The translations under genes were made by a program, and so were the position numbers. The notes below the pieces were generated by a model, which had not been told where the DNA came from, searched no databases, and saw only the letters and a list, made by a program, of their open reading frames with translations. Positions 46,505 to 57,794 of a stretch of 64,000 bases of DNA are shown here, one piece after another. The DNA is from Littorina saxatilis. Lineage: Eukaryota > Mollusca > Gastropoda > Littorinimorpha > Littorinidae. Positions within the stretch are counted from its first letter, which is position 1; each line of letters starts with the position of its first letter. The DNA lies in assembly GCF_037325665.1 (NCBI RefSeq), contig NC_090253.1, forward strand, positions 35,433,975 through 35,497,974, read 5' to 3'.

Positions 46505-49500
46505 ATGCTGCAGTCGCCATTATCATCGCACCCTCGTCCCCTTTCTTCAGGGCAGCAGCGCCTTCATCCGGATGGCGAGGAGGATTCTCCTGACGGGATG
46601 GGGATCGGCACGGAGCGAGGGCCGCCCATTACCATTAACGAGCTGGTGCAGGTTAGATATGTTCTTTTTCTCCTTTTGATTTCACTTGTTTACTCTGAGT
46701 CTGACGGTCCTGCTTCGTGTTACTGTTGTAAAGGGCCAAGTCAACCCGAGCCTGGAGAGATCAGCTGCTGACTAGCAGTGGTGCCGACGTCAAGTGATTA
46801 CCGTCTTACCAGTCAGGTGGGGAGTAGGGTTCATGCAGAGCGTACAACTAGTTAGAATTAAAGTGGTAATGTTGAACTTTAGCGTGTTAAATTCATAGCT
46901 CAGAATCCACTTCCATTTTTTACTTATTTTTGATACAAGTCCCTGTAATCAAGCCAAAGAACATTTGTTGTGAAATTAATTGATGGATTGAGCTCCAAAC
47001 TTAAGCATAATTAATTAATTTGATCATTTAATCAGCGAAAATGACAAAAAAATGCACCCGTAATATCAGAAAAATCTGAAAGAGATTCCTCCCTGCCATC
47101 GTAATATTGACAGAGTTGCTTCCCCTCCATCGAAAAATTGCAGTTTTGGCGATGTTTTCAAAGTAAAACGCATGAAAACGAAATGCATCAGTACAGTTCA
47201 TTCCGTGACTTCAAAAGTATCTAAAATGACTTATGCAGGGATCGCGTTTACCACCGCCCTGATATGGCCCTTCGTGGTCGGCTGGGCGTTAAGCAAACAA
47301 ACAAACAAACAAAATCGCGTTTACCGGTAATTTCCGGTATTTTACCGATTGAGATTCGCCAATACAGATAAAAACAAGTCGCGTAAGGCGAAAATACAAC
47401 ATTTAGTCAAGTAGCTGTCGAACTCACAGAATGAAACTGAACGCAATGCAACGCAGCAAGACCGTATACTCGTAGCATCGTCAGTCCACCGCTCACGGCA
47501 TAGGCAGTGAAATTGACAAGAAGAGCGGGGTAGCATTTGCGCTGAGAAGGATAGCACGCTTTTCTGTACCTCTCTTTGTTTTAACTTCCTGAGCGTGTTT
47601 TTAATCCAAACATATCATATCTATATGTTTTTGGAATCAGGAACCGACAAGGAATAAGATGAAAGTGTTTTTAATTTGATTTGGAAAACTTAATTTTGAT
47701 AATAATTTTTATATATTTAATTTTCAGAGCTTGTTTTTAATCCAAATATAACATATTTATATGTTTTTGGAATCAGCAAATGATGGAAAATAAGATGAAC
47801 GTAAATTTGGATAGTTTTAACTTTTATAAAAAAAAAAATTTTCTTACAATTTTCAGATTTTTAATGACCAAAGTCATTAATTAAATTTTAAGCCACCAAG
47901 CTGAAATGCAATACCGAACTCGAAGTCCGGGCTTCGTCGAACATTACTTGACCAAAATTTCAACCAATTTGGTTAAAAAATGAGGGCGTGACAGTGCCGC
48001 CTCAACTTTCACGAAAAGCCGGATATGACGTCATCAAAGACATTTATCAAAAAAATGAAAAAAACGTATGGGGATATCATACCCAGGAACTCTCATGTCA
48101 AGTTTCATAAAGATCGGTCCAGTAGTTTGGTCTGAATCGCTCTACACGCACACACGCACACATACACCACGACCCTCGTCTCGATTCCCCCCTCTATGTT
48201 AAAACATTTAGTCATAACTTGACTAAATGTAAAAATGGGTGCTCGGTCAGACGTACCGATTGTTAATTGGTTTGACGGGGGAAAAATAAAGAGTGGAAAA
48301 AGAATCCATGGTCTGTACGAGAGAGAGAGAGAGAGATTTGCATGGCTTGTTGTGACAAAACTGATGTTACACGGCAGTTTATTGTCGGAGTTTGGAACAC
48401 ACTTGGAGTGTGTATTGACCTAGAAGTGGTTGTATACTATGTGAGTGTACATTATTGCCAGCCCTGGGTAAGCACTAATTAAAGGAGATGGTGGAAGTCA
48501 ATACATCAGATTGATTTTCATTGGCTACTAAATTCTAGTTACTTGTAAGGACGCATTTCATTGGCTTAGAGTTGTAACAGAGCTTTTTATTGTCGGAATG
48601 TATACAGCCTTATCGATCCTGTATACACCTGAGAGTGTGTATATATATATTATAGCATTTGCCTTTTTAGTAAAGCAGAAGGGGTGTAGGTCAACCGATA
48701 GCTGGTGTATTCCCTGTAGGTGTTTTTCCTCTATACAGGGAATACACCCGGTCACACGATTGAGTGTGATCTGTTTTCCAATCAATCAATCAATCAATGA
48801 CGCTTATATCGCGCATATTCCGTGGGTACAGTTCTAGGCGCTCTGCAGTGATGCCGTGTGAGATGAAATTTTATACGGCCAGTAGATTGCAGCCATTTCG
48901 GCGCATATTTACCTTTCACGGCCTATTATTCCAAGTCACACGGGTATAGGTAGACAATTATTAACTCTGCCTAAGCAATTTTGCCAGGAAAGACCCTTTT
49001 GTCAATCGTGGGATCTTTAACGTGCACACCCAATGTAGTGTACACGGGGGGAGGGTTCGGACACCGAAGAGAGTCTGCACACAAAGTTGACTCTGAAATA
49101 AATTTCCGCCGAACCTGGGATCGAACTCACGCTGACAGCGGCCAACTGAATACAAATCCAGCGCGCTACCAACTGAGCTATATCCCCTACAGGAACTGCC
49201 CCCGGGAGCATTCCTATATATATATATATACATGTACAGGAAAAACACCTATAGGAAGGGGATGACAGGAAGTGCGCCTACAGGAAATGCACCCACTTTT
49301 GGTTGACTTAGAGTTACAGTCGAACTCGCTTAAGACGAATCACTGGGGATCGGAAAAAAAGTTCGTCTTAACCAAAATTCGTATTAAGAAAATTGATCGA
49401 TTTTTTATTTTTTTTAATTTTTTTTTTAAGTCTTTTTTTTAAGTCAATTTGTTTCTTTCGCAACTTTCATGCTGCTTCACGTTTAGACAATAAAGTGACA

Positions 49501-52500
49501 TATTCAGGTACATGTTCATGTGTGTCTCATGTTGAGTGATGATTGTTGAGTTTGAGTGAGAGTGAGCACACAGATGTTTCATCCAGTTGTTACGTTTTTG
49601 GTCACACACACGCGCACACACTGACACTGTCCACATTCGCGGTGTTCCTATCATTTGTCCGGAATCACTTACCTTGGCGACGGGTAGCAAACCTTGGCCA
49701 ATTTAGTTTTTTGTTTTTTTGTTGCAACATGATGTTCAACTTCAAATCCAAATCGAAAGCACTGACTGACTGATAAACTATCGCGAACCGGCGAACGCAA
49801 ACGTTGAGAGTGTGGTTTCCCTTGTCCAAGGGAAACCACTCTGGCATCTATATTTTTTGGCAATGGCTTCCGTTCGATGTTTCGTTTTTGGTATTCGCGA
49901 AGGAAATAAACGTCAGTCAGTCATTCATGTTCAGTGTCTGAGCTATCAATCACTTTGATTCTAAATTTGAAATTGTTTTGTGAGTACAGTGTAATCAGTT
50001 TAACTTTATTCAGTGATCGGTTGAGCAATGGTTCAAGCAGTCGACGCAAGGGAAGACTTTGACACACGTGTATTCAAACTTCTCAAATTCCCATGATATG
50101 TCGATCTCGGGACGAGTTTAAAGATTTCGTCATAAGCGTGAGTAAATTACAGACATTATGCATGCTTGGGAATCCAAAAAGTGCTCGTTATAAGCGTAAA
50201 TTCGTTATAAAGAATTCGTTTTAAGCATTTTTTTTAAGCATGAAGAAAGAGGTATTCAGTTGGGAACTTAAAACTAATTCGTTATAAGTCAAAATTCGTA
50301 ACTAGCGTGTTCGTTTTAAGTGGGTTCGACTGTAGACCCCTTCTGCTAAAGTAACTTCCAAAGCACGAAGGTTAACCTTTCAAAGTTCAAAGCCAAAGGC
50401 TGGGTTTGGGTATTTGTTTGAGTGGTAGAGAAGGCTTACGTGCTATGTTGAACTTAATTTGCAGTTGGCTCATATTGGCATCCCCAAGGAGCAGGTTACA
50501 TGGTCCCGTGTAACCCTGACTTCTGACAAGTGGATCTCTGTTCGTCATGACAACCGTGAAGACCTGGGAAATCGAAGAGCCACGGTAAGATTTCAGCCTT
50601 GCAGTGATTGGACTTTAATTTTCAACGACTTTGCAAACCAGCATTGTATGAAAAGCACAAATCCCGGTGTGTATGATTATGAACACTTATAGTTTTTTGT
50701 GTGGGTTGGTAGCGAATTAACAAATTGTCCCTAACTGGCCACTGCTGCCACCAAGGATGTGTAATATGAATTTCACTTCCTCAAGAACTGGTTATGTGCT
50801 GTGTGGTACAGTATCAACAACCAGTAAAAGTAAGCATATCAATGTGACGATTAAATTACCCTGTGGAAGACCTGTTTTAGAAGAAGAAAAAACATCACAG
50901 TTGAAGTATTTCTGCCCATTATTTTTCCAGTGGTAAAATACTGCAATTTACTTGTTGATGCCATCTCTGTCAAATAAGTGTGTAGTGAACTGTCAAACAT
51001 GTGTGGAGCAGTAGGTTTTTCAGCATACAGTATAAATGTATGTATGATTTTTCAGGTCTATGTTCGTAAAAAACGGTCATACACGTAAAATTCCACTCGT
51101 GCAAAAAACACGAGTGTACGTGGGAGTTTCAGCCCACGAACGCAGAAGAAGAAGAAGAAGGTCTATGTTCAAATGAACACATTGGATGGAAGTCTTGTCT
51201 TGTCATAAAGGCAACAACAACGACAAAAACTACACCAACAAAACATCACAAACAAACAAAGAAACGAATGATAGCTTTTTTTGTTTGGAAATACTATGAC
51301 AGTGACAGGCAGATTTTGTGCAGCTTAAAGTTTATCAAAGTTGAAACTGCTCATCCTGTTAATGTAAGCTGAGTATAGTGACATTGTGCTTTGAGCAGGT
51401 GACTGTCCTGAGCCCTAAGGAAGGAACTATCTCTTATGCTGGACAGACCAGTGCAGACTCGGTGCTCATGAACCCAACTCAGCCAATCATTGCTCTCAAA
51501 GGTCAGTGACGCAGTTTAGTCAAGCCTGCCTTTGTAATGAAGAATCATAATTCTTATACATAAGGCAGTGATACAGCTACATAACTACGTAACTGTCCAT
51601 AAAACTATGAATACCTGATAGGGTTTTCAAGGCAATCATTTGTTGTGCTTTTGCAATGGGAGAGAGACCAGAAAGATGATATATTTCAATCGTATGGTCA
51701 AGCTTTAACTTTTAGATTGAACTGTTTTTGCTGAAAGAGGTTGACCGTTGTAATATTAGATTCAACAAAATTGTAAAGGATCTGTTATATTTTACAGCAT
51801 GGGTCGTATATGTGTGAATAAAGATCTTCATAAAAGTAAAATGTATGTGTGCCTTTACAATGTTGATGAGCTATGCAATTAACAGAAAGAAAAAATGTTG
51901 TTTCAGCTGGTTTTCGTTTTGAGGTGTTTAACTTGGATACCAAGATGTTGATTGGCCGAACTCACCTTCATGAGCCTGTGTCCTACTGGACGTGGCTGAA
52001 CTCCGACATCGTGGCCATTGTGACGGACACAGCCGTCTTCCACTGGGACCTGTGGCAAGGTGATCATGGCTTTCACTCACACTCTCTGTCTTTTGTTAGT
52101 CATTCAAGCACGATTTAACTAAATCTAATGTAGATTTATTTTGAATTTAAGGGAGTACAGTACTCTTTGTGAAAATATTTGGCATACTTTTGAGTTTGTT
52201 AATGTCACTCACCATGCGCGTTTGCTGTGCAGGAGACTGTCCTCCAGAGCGTGTGTTCAGTCGGCACCATCGTTTGGCGTTCAGCGAGATAGTAAGCTAC
52301 AAGGCAGACCCCAGCATCAAGTGGCTTGCCATCACAGGCCTTATCCCAGAGGTACGGTTTCCTCACTGCACTTTTCATTCAGGTTATTTCACTGTCCTTG
52401 CTGACTGTGGATGGATGAAGTGGTATACTCTTCCTGTGAAAGTTTGTGAACTTGATCCCAGGAAGATGGGGTAGGTCAAAGTGAGTTGAACGAGTAAAGA

Positions 52501-55500
52501 TATGTATCTGGAGGAGGGAGAAGTAGCAAGTCACAGTCATTTCCCTCCAGCATTTGGACAATGAAAGAATGGGATTTATGCTTTTTTTGTAGTGCTTTAT
52601 TTATACCTGTAGAAAAGGGAGAAGTGCACATTTTTTTTTGTACAGTGGAACCCCCCTTTTAAGAGAAATCAGGTCTTAGAAAAGAAGGGAGTCTTAAAAT
52701 AGAGGTAAATTTACAGAGATTATGAACAGAAAATATGAAAAAGCAACTTAGCAAGGTCTTAAAATGGGGGGTCTTAAAATGGGGGTTCAACTGTACATGA
52801 AGTCACTTGTGTGTGCAGGATGAGCGAATCTCAGGTGTGACGCAGTTGTACAGTGTGGACGAAGACATCACACAGTGTATCAGTGCCCACGCTGTCTGTT
52901 TCTCTTTATACCACTTTGCTGAAAATCCCCGCCCGTCCACTGTCTTTTGTGTCAGCTCCAGAGAAACTCAGGACCAGGGCAAGGTACTACATGTATTGCT
53001 GAAGCAAAAATTCCCCCGAAATCGGCGTATGCTGCCTGAAAAAAATCCACTCGTGCTAAAAAAACATGAGTGAACGTGGGAGTCTAAGCCCATGAACGAA
53101 GAAGAAGAAGCTGAAGCAAAAATGAATGGACATCTTGCCACTAATTTCTGTACATTTCAGGGCCAGTTTTTGTTGGTTAAGAAAATGGTCACCATAGTTG
53201 CTCAGTGATTTACGTCTTTTCAGTGTTTTGTCATTGCATGTGGATACTTTTAATCCTGGATCATGCAGTGCAGCTGTAATTTCTTGGCAAAGCAGGGCTT
53301 CATGTGAATTTGACTTGAGTTTCTTATTGCAAACCACATTTTTTGGTTGAAAATTAAATAACCAAAGTTTTGAAACATTAAACCACATCCTTAAGTACTG
53401 AAATGGTCTCTTTTCAGTACATTACATGTAGTGGATTTTCCATAGGATCATGTTGCTTTTTTTCCTGTTAGCTCTAATGGTTTTAAAAGGAGTTGTTTTT
53501 TGTGCAGGTGCATGTGATAGAACTGGGGCCGTACAAGGCTGGCAACTTTGCTCCCAGGAACGTCTATGACCACATCCACTTCCTGGACGACATGGAGCGC
53601 TACGACTTCCCCATCTCCCTGCAGGTAACGTATACACTGTGCTGTCTCTGCTTCCCCATCTCCCTGCAGGTAATGTAGACACCGTGCTGTCTCTGCTTCC
53701 CCATCTCCCTGTAGGTAATGTAGACACCGTGCTGTCTCTGCTTCCCCATCTCCCTGTAGGTAATGTAGACACCGTGCTGTCTCTGCTTCCCCATCTCCCT
53801 GTAGGTAATGTAGACACCGTGCTGTCTCTGCTTCCCCATCTCCCTGTAGGTAATGTAGACACCGTGCTGTCTCTGCTTCCCCATCTCCCTGTAGGTAATG
53901 TAGACACCGTGCTGTATCTGCTTCCCCATCTCCCTGTAGGTAATGTAGACACCGTGCTGTCTCTGCTTCCCCATCTCCCTGTAGGTAATGTAGACACCGT
54001 GCTGTATCTGCTTCCCCATCTCCCTGTAGGTAATGTAGACATCGTGCTGTCTCTGCTTCCCCATCTCCCTGTAGGTAATGTAGACACCGTGCTGTCTCTG
54101 CTTCCCCATCTCCCTGTAGGTAATGTAGACACCGTGCTGTCTCTGCTTCCCCATCTCCCTGTAGGTAATGTAGACACCGTGCTGTCCCTGCTTCCCCATC
54201 TCCCTGTAGGTAATGTAGACACCGTGCTGTCTCTGCTTCCCCCATCTCCCTGTAGGTAATGTAGACACCGTGCTGTCTCTGCTTCCCCATCTCCCTGTAG
54301 GTAATGTAGACACCGTGCTGTCTCTGCTTCCCCATCTCCCTGTAGGTAATGTAGACACCGTGCTGTCTCTGCTTCCCCATCTCCCTGTAGGTAATGTAGA
54401 CACCGTGCTGTCTCTGCTTCCCCCATCTCCCTGTAGGTAATGTAGACACCGTGCTGTCTCTGCTTCCCCATCTCCCTGTAGGTAATGTAGACACCGTGCT
54501 GTCCCTGCTTCCCCATCTCCCTGTAGGTAATGTAGACACCGTGCTGTCCCTGCTTCCCCATCTCCCTGTAGGTAATGTAGACACCGTGCTGTCTCTGCTT
54601 CCCCATCTCCCTGTAGGTAATGTAGACACCGTGCTGTCTCTGCTTCCCCCATCTCCCTGTAGGTAATGTAGACACCGTGCTGTCTCTGCTTCCCCATCTC
54701 CCTGTAGGTAATGTAGACACCGTGCTGTCTCTGCTTCCCCCATCTCCCTGTAGGTAATGTAGACACCGTGCTGTCTCTGCTTCCCCATCTCCCTGTAGGT
54801 AATGTAGACACCGTGCTGTCTCTGCTTCCCCATCTCCCTGTAGGTAATGTAGACACCGTGCTGTCTCTGCTTCCCCATCTCCCTGTAGGTAATGTAGACA
54901 CCGTGCTGTCTCTGCTTCCCCATCTCCCTGTAGGTAATGTAGACACCGTGCTGTCTCTGCTTCCCCATCTCCCTGTAGGTAATGTAGACACCGTGCTGTC
55001 TCTGCTTCCCCCATCTCCCTGTAGGTAATGTAGACACCGTGCTGTCTCTGCTTCCCCATCTCCCTGTAGGTAATGTAGACATCGTGCTGTCTCTGCTTCC
55101 CCATCTCCCTGTAGGTAATGTAGACACCGTGCTGTCTCTGCTTCCCCATCTCCCTGTAGGTAATGTTGACACCGTGCTGTCTCTGCTTCCCCATCTCCCT
55201 GTAGGTAATGTAGACACCGTGCTGTCCCTGCTTCCCCATCTCCCTGTAGGTAATGTAGACACCGTGCTGTCTCTGCTTCCCCATCTCCCTGTAGGTAATG
55301 TAGACATCGTGCTGTCTCTGCTTCCCCATCTCCCTGTAGGTAATGTAGACACCGTGCTGTCTCTGCTTCCCCATCTCCCTGTAGGTAATGTAGACATCGT
55401 GCTGTCTCTGCTTCCCCATCTCCCTGTAGGTAATGTAGACACCGTGCTGTCCCTGCTTCCCCATCTCCCTGTAGGTAATGTAGACACCGTGCTGTGTCTG

Positions 55501-57794
55501 CTTCCCCATCTCCCTGTAGGTAATGTAGACACCGTGCTGTCCCTGCTTCCCCATCTCCCTGTAGGTAATGTAGACACCGTGCTGTCTCTGCTTCCCCATC
55601 TCCCTGTAGGTAATGTAGACACCGTGCTGTCTCTGCTTCCCCATCTCCCTGTAGGTAATGTAGACACCGTGCTGTATCTGCTTCCCCATCTCCCTGTGGG
55701 TAATGTAGACACCGTGCTGTATCTGCTTCCCCATCTCCCTGTAGGTAATGTAGACACCGTGCTGTCTCTGCTTCCCCATCTCCCTGTAGGTAATGTAGAC
55801 ACCGTGCTGTCTCTGCTTCCCCATCTCCCTGTAGGTAATGTAGACACCGTGCTGTCTCTGCTTCCCCATCTCCCTGTGGGTAATGTAGACACCGTGCTGT
55901 ATCTGCTTCCCCATCTCCCTGTAGGTAATGTAGACACCGTGCTGTCTCTGCTTCCCCATCTCCCTGTAGGTAATGTAGACCACGTGCTGTCTCTGCTTCC
56001 CCATCTCCCTGTAGGTAATGTAGACACCGTGCTGTCTCTGCTTCCCCATCTCCCTGTAGGTAATGTAGACACCGTGCTGTCTCTGCTTCCCCATCTCCCT
56101 GTAGGTAATGTAGACACCGTGCTGTATCTGCTTCCCCATCTCCCTGTAGGTAATGTAGACACCGTGCTGTCTCTGCTTCCCCATCTCCCTGTAGGTAATG
56201 TAGACACCGTGCTGTCTCTGCTTCCCCATCTCCCTGTAGGTAATGTAGACACCGTGCTGTCTCTGCTTCCCCATCTCCCTGTAGGTAATGTAGACATCGT
56301 GCTGTCTCTGCTTCCCCATCTCCCTGTAGGTAATGTAGACACCGTGCTGTCTCTGCTTCCCCATCTCCCTGTAGGTAATGTAGACACCGTGCTGTCTCTG
56401 CTTCCCCATCTCCCTGTAGGTAATGTAGACATCGTGCTGTCTCTGCTTCCCCATCTCCCTGTAGGTAATGTAGACATCGTGCTGTCTCTGCTTCCCCCAT
56501 CTCCCTGTAGGTAATGTAGACACCGTGCTGTATCTGCTTCCCCATCTCCCTGTAGGTAATGTAGACACCGTGCTGTCTCTGCTTCCCCATCTCCCTGGAT
56601 GGGTATAAAATGAAGTGTTAAGAGTTTATTTGTGATGTTTAGATGTGTAAATACGACCTGTTTTCCAGTCCCTGTCATGACTTGGTACTTCTGGATGTTT
56701 CCAAAATGGGAAATGTTTTTGCAAGCTTCTTTTGTTTGAAACATTGGTTGGGATCTTTGTCATGCAAAATGTAGTAAATGCTGTGCTAGATGAAGTTAAT
56801 TTTGAGTACAGTAGTATTTGGGTCTTTACGGCATACCCATCATTAATCAGACGTTTTGGTTTCATCGTGTCAGTCTCTAGGTGTGCCATTCTTTTCCTGA
56901 CATCTTATGTGAATGAAATGTGTGTGTGAAACATGAATATATTCTATGTTCAGGTGTCCACGGAGTATGGGCTGTTGTTTGTGGTGACAAAGTATGGATA
57001 CCTGTACATGTGTGACATGGAAACAGCTATGTGTCTCTGCTGTACTCGAATCTCAGTGGATGTCATTTTTGCCTCGACCCTCAACACAGACACCCAGGGT
57101 ATTCTGGGCATCACACGGGGTGGCCAGGTAGGAACCACAGTGCTGTTTCACTGTATCATTGTGATTCTTGATTATCTTAATGAACATCACTCTTAATACT
57201 GAAAGTAAACAATGTAGGCCTTGTAGTACGCCATATGTCAAAATGAGTCAGTAGATGAAAATAAGATCAGTAAATCAGGGCTTCCCAAACTGTGCGTCCC
57301 TGTGTTCAATATGCGCCAGAATCTAAAAAGACGTTCTAGAAATTCTTGGAGGGGGTCCAATGGTGCACTAAACTTGAAAATAGCGGGTCCTGTGGTGCAC
57401 TAAATTTGTGTTACTATGTGTACCATTGGTACTGATGTAATCGTCTGCTAGTTTTGATACAGAATTACCAAGAACACTCATAAGCAAGGATGCTGCCATT
57501 CTTTTTCAGACCAGTCTTGCGCTGAGCATGATCCATTTTAACTCGTTTATTGTCGTGTTGGCTGGCTGTAAATAATGGTAATTTGACTTGTTTGGATTGC
57601 ATAGCTTTGCAGAGCGCTCAAAGGTCTGAATAAGAAAAACAGGAGGTACGTATATTCTGTTAATGTTGTTATTGTAAATGTGTGTGCAGGTGCTGACAGT
57701 TGACCTGAAGAAAGATGGCTTCATTTCTTACCTGAGGGAAACCACTAAGAAGTCCGGGTCGGCCAATCGCCTGGAGAAAGCCATATGCCAGTGA
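46505..57794 (+). CDS. Clathrin heavy chain-like protein, N-terminal propeller only (400 aa)
   Basis: Nine exons: 46505-46651, 50465-50584, 51399-51501, 51907-52059, 52233-52351, 52819-52983, 53508-53624, 56954-57127 and 57690-57794. All are bounded by GT/AG, all phases match, and together they encode 400 residues. From residue 47 the protein aligns along the clathrin heavy chain terminal domain: SDKWISVR, LMNPTQPIIALKAG, YWTWLNSDIVAIVTDTAVFHW, VTQLYSVDEDITQ, VTKYGYLYMCDMETAMC, GILGITRGGQVLTVD. A full chain has about 1,675 residues. This one stops within about 25 residues after the seventh blade, so leg, hub and trimerisation regions are absent. A divergent extension of about 45 residues (exon 1) precedes the propeller. 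Exon 1 has a later in-frame ATG (residue 32). A plausible role is binding endocytic adaptor peptides without forming coats; that is inference. Confidence 0.88.
47251..47316 (+). mobile_element. SINE 3' tail fragment
   Basis: Matches the last 65 bp of the SINE at 15605 (CGCCCTGATATGGCCC, GGCTGGGCGTTAAGC, (AAAC)n). Lies in intron 1 of the clathrin-like gene. Confidence 0.85.
47372..48232 (-). mobile_element. Repeat of about 860 bp (ACAAGTCGCG family), copy C
   Basis: Opens AACAAGTCGCGTAAGGCG and ends TTTAGTCATAACTTGACTAA, in intron 1 of the clathrin-like gene. Differs from copy B mainly by small indels and scattered substitutions. Confidence 0.9.
48706..48749. repeat. Short perfect hairpin
   Basis: GTGTATTCCCTGTA and its complement TACAGGGAATACAC are separated by about 15 bp, in intron 1. 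Similar CCTACAGGAA-type words recur at 49190-49290, suggesting remnant element ends. Confidence 0.7.
48783..49190 (-). mobile_element. tRNA-derived SINE of about 400 bp (TTGA tail), copy 1
   Basis: On the minus strand: head GGGATATAGCTCAGTTGG (A box), GAGTTCGATCCCAGG (B box), body with TTAACGTGCACACC on the plus strand, and tail of ATTGATTGATTG. The second copy, in plus orientation, is at 61668-62066. Lies in intron 1 of the clathrin-like gene. Confidence 0.88.
49315..50334. mobile_element. TA-flanked pogo/mariner-like non-autonomous element of about 1 kb
   Basis: Ends TACAGTCGAACTCGCTTAAG and CTTAAAACGAA-type complement (GTTCGTTTTAAGTGGGTTCG, then ACTGTA). CAGT-start termini at TA sites are typical of Tc1/mariner-pogo MITEs. 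Internal copies of the TTCGTTATAAG motif occur near 50185-50300. No transposase. Confidence 0.8.
51055..51162 (+). mobile_element. SINE tail (AGAAGAAG type), intron 2
   Basis: Contains AAAAACGGTCATACACG, CACTCGTGC, ACGTGGGAGTTTCAGCCCAC and a GAA tail. A related, more diverged tail lies at 53018-53113. This looks like the 3' domain common to mollusc SINEs of the Nin type; the head is missing. Confidence 0.7.
52641..52795. mobile_element. 155-bp pogo-like MITE in intron 5, close to exon 6
   Basis: Ends TACAGTGGAACCCCCCTTTT and AAATGGGGGTTCAACTGTA, inverted and TA-flanked. Its right end lies 23 bp before exon 6, so it takes up the usual branch-point region of that acceptor. Confidence 0.85.
53018..53113 (+). 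mobile_element. SINE tail (AGAAGAAG type), intron 6
   Basis: AAATCGGCGTATGCTGCC, CCACTCGTGC, GAACGTGGGAGTCTAAGCCC and a GAAGAAG tail. Begins 35 bp after the exon 6 donor. Confidence 0.7.
53604..56597 (+). repeat. 45-bp minisatellite, about 66 copies, seeded from an exon-intron junction
   Basis: The unit CCATCTCCCTGTAGGTAATG plus TAGACACCGTGCTGTCTCTG plus CTTCC repeats head to tail for about 3 kb, filling most of intron 7 of the clathrin-like gene. The first copy includes the last 21 coding bases of exon 7 and its donor. A few units are 46 bp through an extra C; others carry point variants (CTGTATCTG, GACATCGTG, GTGGGTAATG). The unit length is divisible by three and lacks stops on the minus strand, so frames of about 1,000 codons arise there by chance. 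They are not genes. Confidence 0.97.

Noticed and set aside
53422-56744. Three minus-strand frames of about 1,000 codons and a 491-codon plus frame across the 45-bp array
   Set aside because: They arise because a 45-bp unit without stops keeps all minus frames open. Codon content follows the repeat, not a protein, and the array lies in an intron of a plus-strand gene.
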